Below are positions 5,936-6,152 of a DNA stretch of 6,152 bases, piece after piece. Source of the DNA: Deltaproteobacteria bacterium (lineage in GTDB: Bacteria > Desulfobacterota > Desulfobacteria > Desulfobacterales > JAUVVS01); NCBI GenBank assembly GCA_030604545.1, contig JAUVVS010000138.1, positions 1 to 6,152 on the forward strand, given 5' to 3'. Position 1 is the first letter of the stretch; every line of letters begins with the position of its first letter. Position numbers and translations under genes: made by a program. The notes under the pieces were generated by a model. That model saw only the letters and a program-made list of their open reading frames with translations, was not told the DNA's origin and made no database searches.

Positions 5936-6152
5936 ATGAAAAAATTATTTGTATCGGGTTTGGTCATTTTGATGTTATTAACATTGGGAACAATAGCGGG
6001 AGCCAAGACTTTGAAACTAGGTTTGGATGCGGGTCCGGTAACCAATGATCCCCAGGCGCAATTGTCAGGCGGAATGCTCCAGTATTCACACTGGGTCTTT
6101 GATCCTCTGGTACGCTATGCCCAGGATATGCATTTTGAACCCCGCTTGGCAG
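5936..6152 (+). CDS. ABC transporter solute-binding protein, family 5 (Opp/Dpp-like), 3' truncated
   Basis: First 72 residues of an exported solute-binding protein; the frame is open at the window edge. Residues 1-23 form a signal peptide: 'MKK', a hydrophobic stretch rich in Leu, Val and Ile, and a probable signal peptidase I site after 'IAGA'. There is no lipobox Cys, so a free periplasmic protein is expected. The mature start 'KTLKLGLDAGPVTNDPQ' followed by 'HWVFDPLVRYAQD' and 'FEPRLA' fits the N-terminus of SBP_bac_5 proteins, which bind peptides, nickel, heme, glutathione or sugars for ABC import. The substrate cannot be told from this part. A near-consensus promoter and a strong SD precede it, suggesting good expression. 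It is transcribed divergently from the signalling cluster; permease and ATPase genes would be expected downstream of the window. Confidence 0.85.
   Translation, partial: MKKLFVSGLVILMLLTLGTIAGAKTLKLGLDAGPVTNDPQAQLSGGMLQYSHWVFDPLVRYAQDMHFEPRLA

Overview
The window is bacterial, AT-rich DNA (roughly 40 % G+C by eye). Protein character suggests a Desulfobacterota (delta-proteobacterial) chromosome or metagenome contig: an NtrC-family regulator whose Fis helix-turn-helix contains 'ISHPSLLSKIK', a receiver–PATAN (DUF4388) protein, and intergenic heptamer repeats and poly-C/poly-G palindromes. The taxonomic guess is inference, and nothing in the window fixes the species.

Layout. (1) Bases 1-374, plus strand: the C-terminal third of a FabH-type 3-oxoacyl-ACP synthase III, cut by the window edge. 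(2) Bases 375-427: a short convergent gap with a 7-bp-period repeat. (3) Bases 428-5429, minus strand: three signalling genes in one direction. In transcription order they are a 595-aa protein with receiver domains at both ends and PATAN, TPR and zinc-ribbon modules between them; a 516-aa membrane histidine kinase; and a 468-aa NtrC-type sigma-54 activator. The gaps between them are 125 and 131 bp and hold hairpins and a pair of facing heptamer arrays. (4) Bases 5430-5935: a 506-bp divergent regulatory region. It carries a 94-bp palindromic MITE-like element, a candidate promoter for the signalling genes with a 12-bp palindrome in its spacer, AT-rich palindromes, and a near-consensus sigma-70 promoter pointing the other way. 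(5) Base 5936 to the end, plus strand: the first 72 codons of a secreted family-5 (Opp/Dpp-like) solute-binding protein.

How it may work together. The kinase and the NtrC-type regulator look like a complete cognate pair: an envelope sensor phosphorylates Asp64 of the activator, which drives a sigma-54 promoter. No convincing sigma-54 (-24/-12) site was found in the window, so its targets probably lie elsewhere. The double-receiver protein has two intact phosphorylation sites and no output or DNA-binding domain. It may be an extra phosphate acceptor or scaffold for the same kinase. The divergent transporter gene could be a target or an unrelated neighbour.

The least ordinary items are the REC–PATAN–TPR–zinc ribbon–TPR–REC protein, the MITE-like palindrome in the predicted 5' leader of the signalling genes, and the facing TTATTNG heptamer arrays between kinase and regulator.
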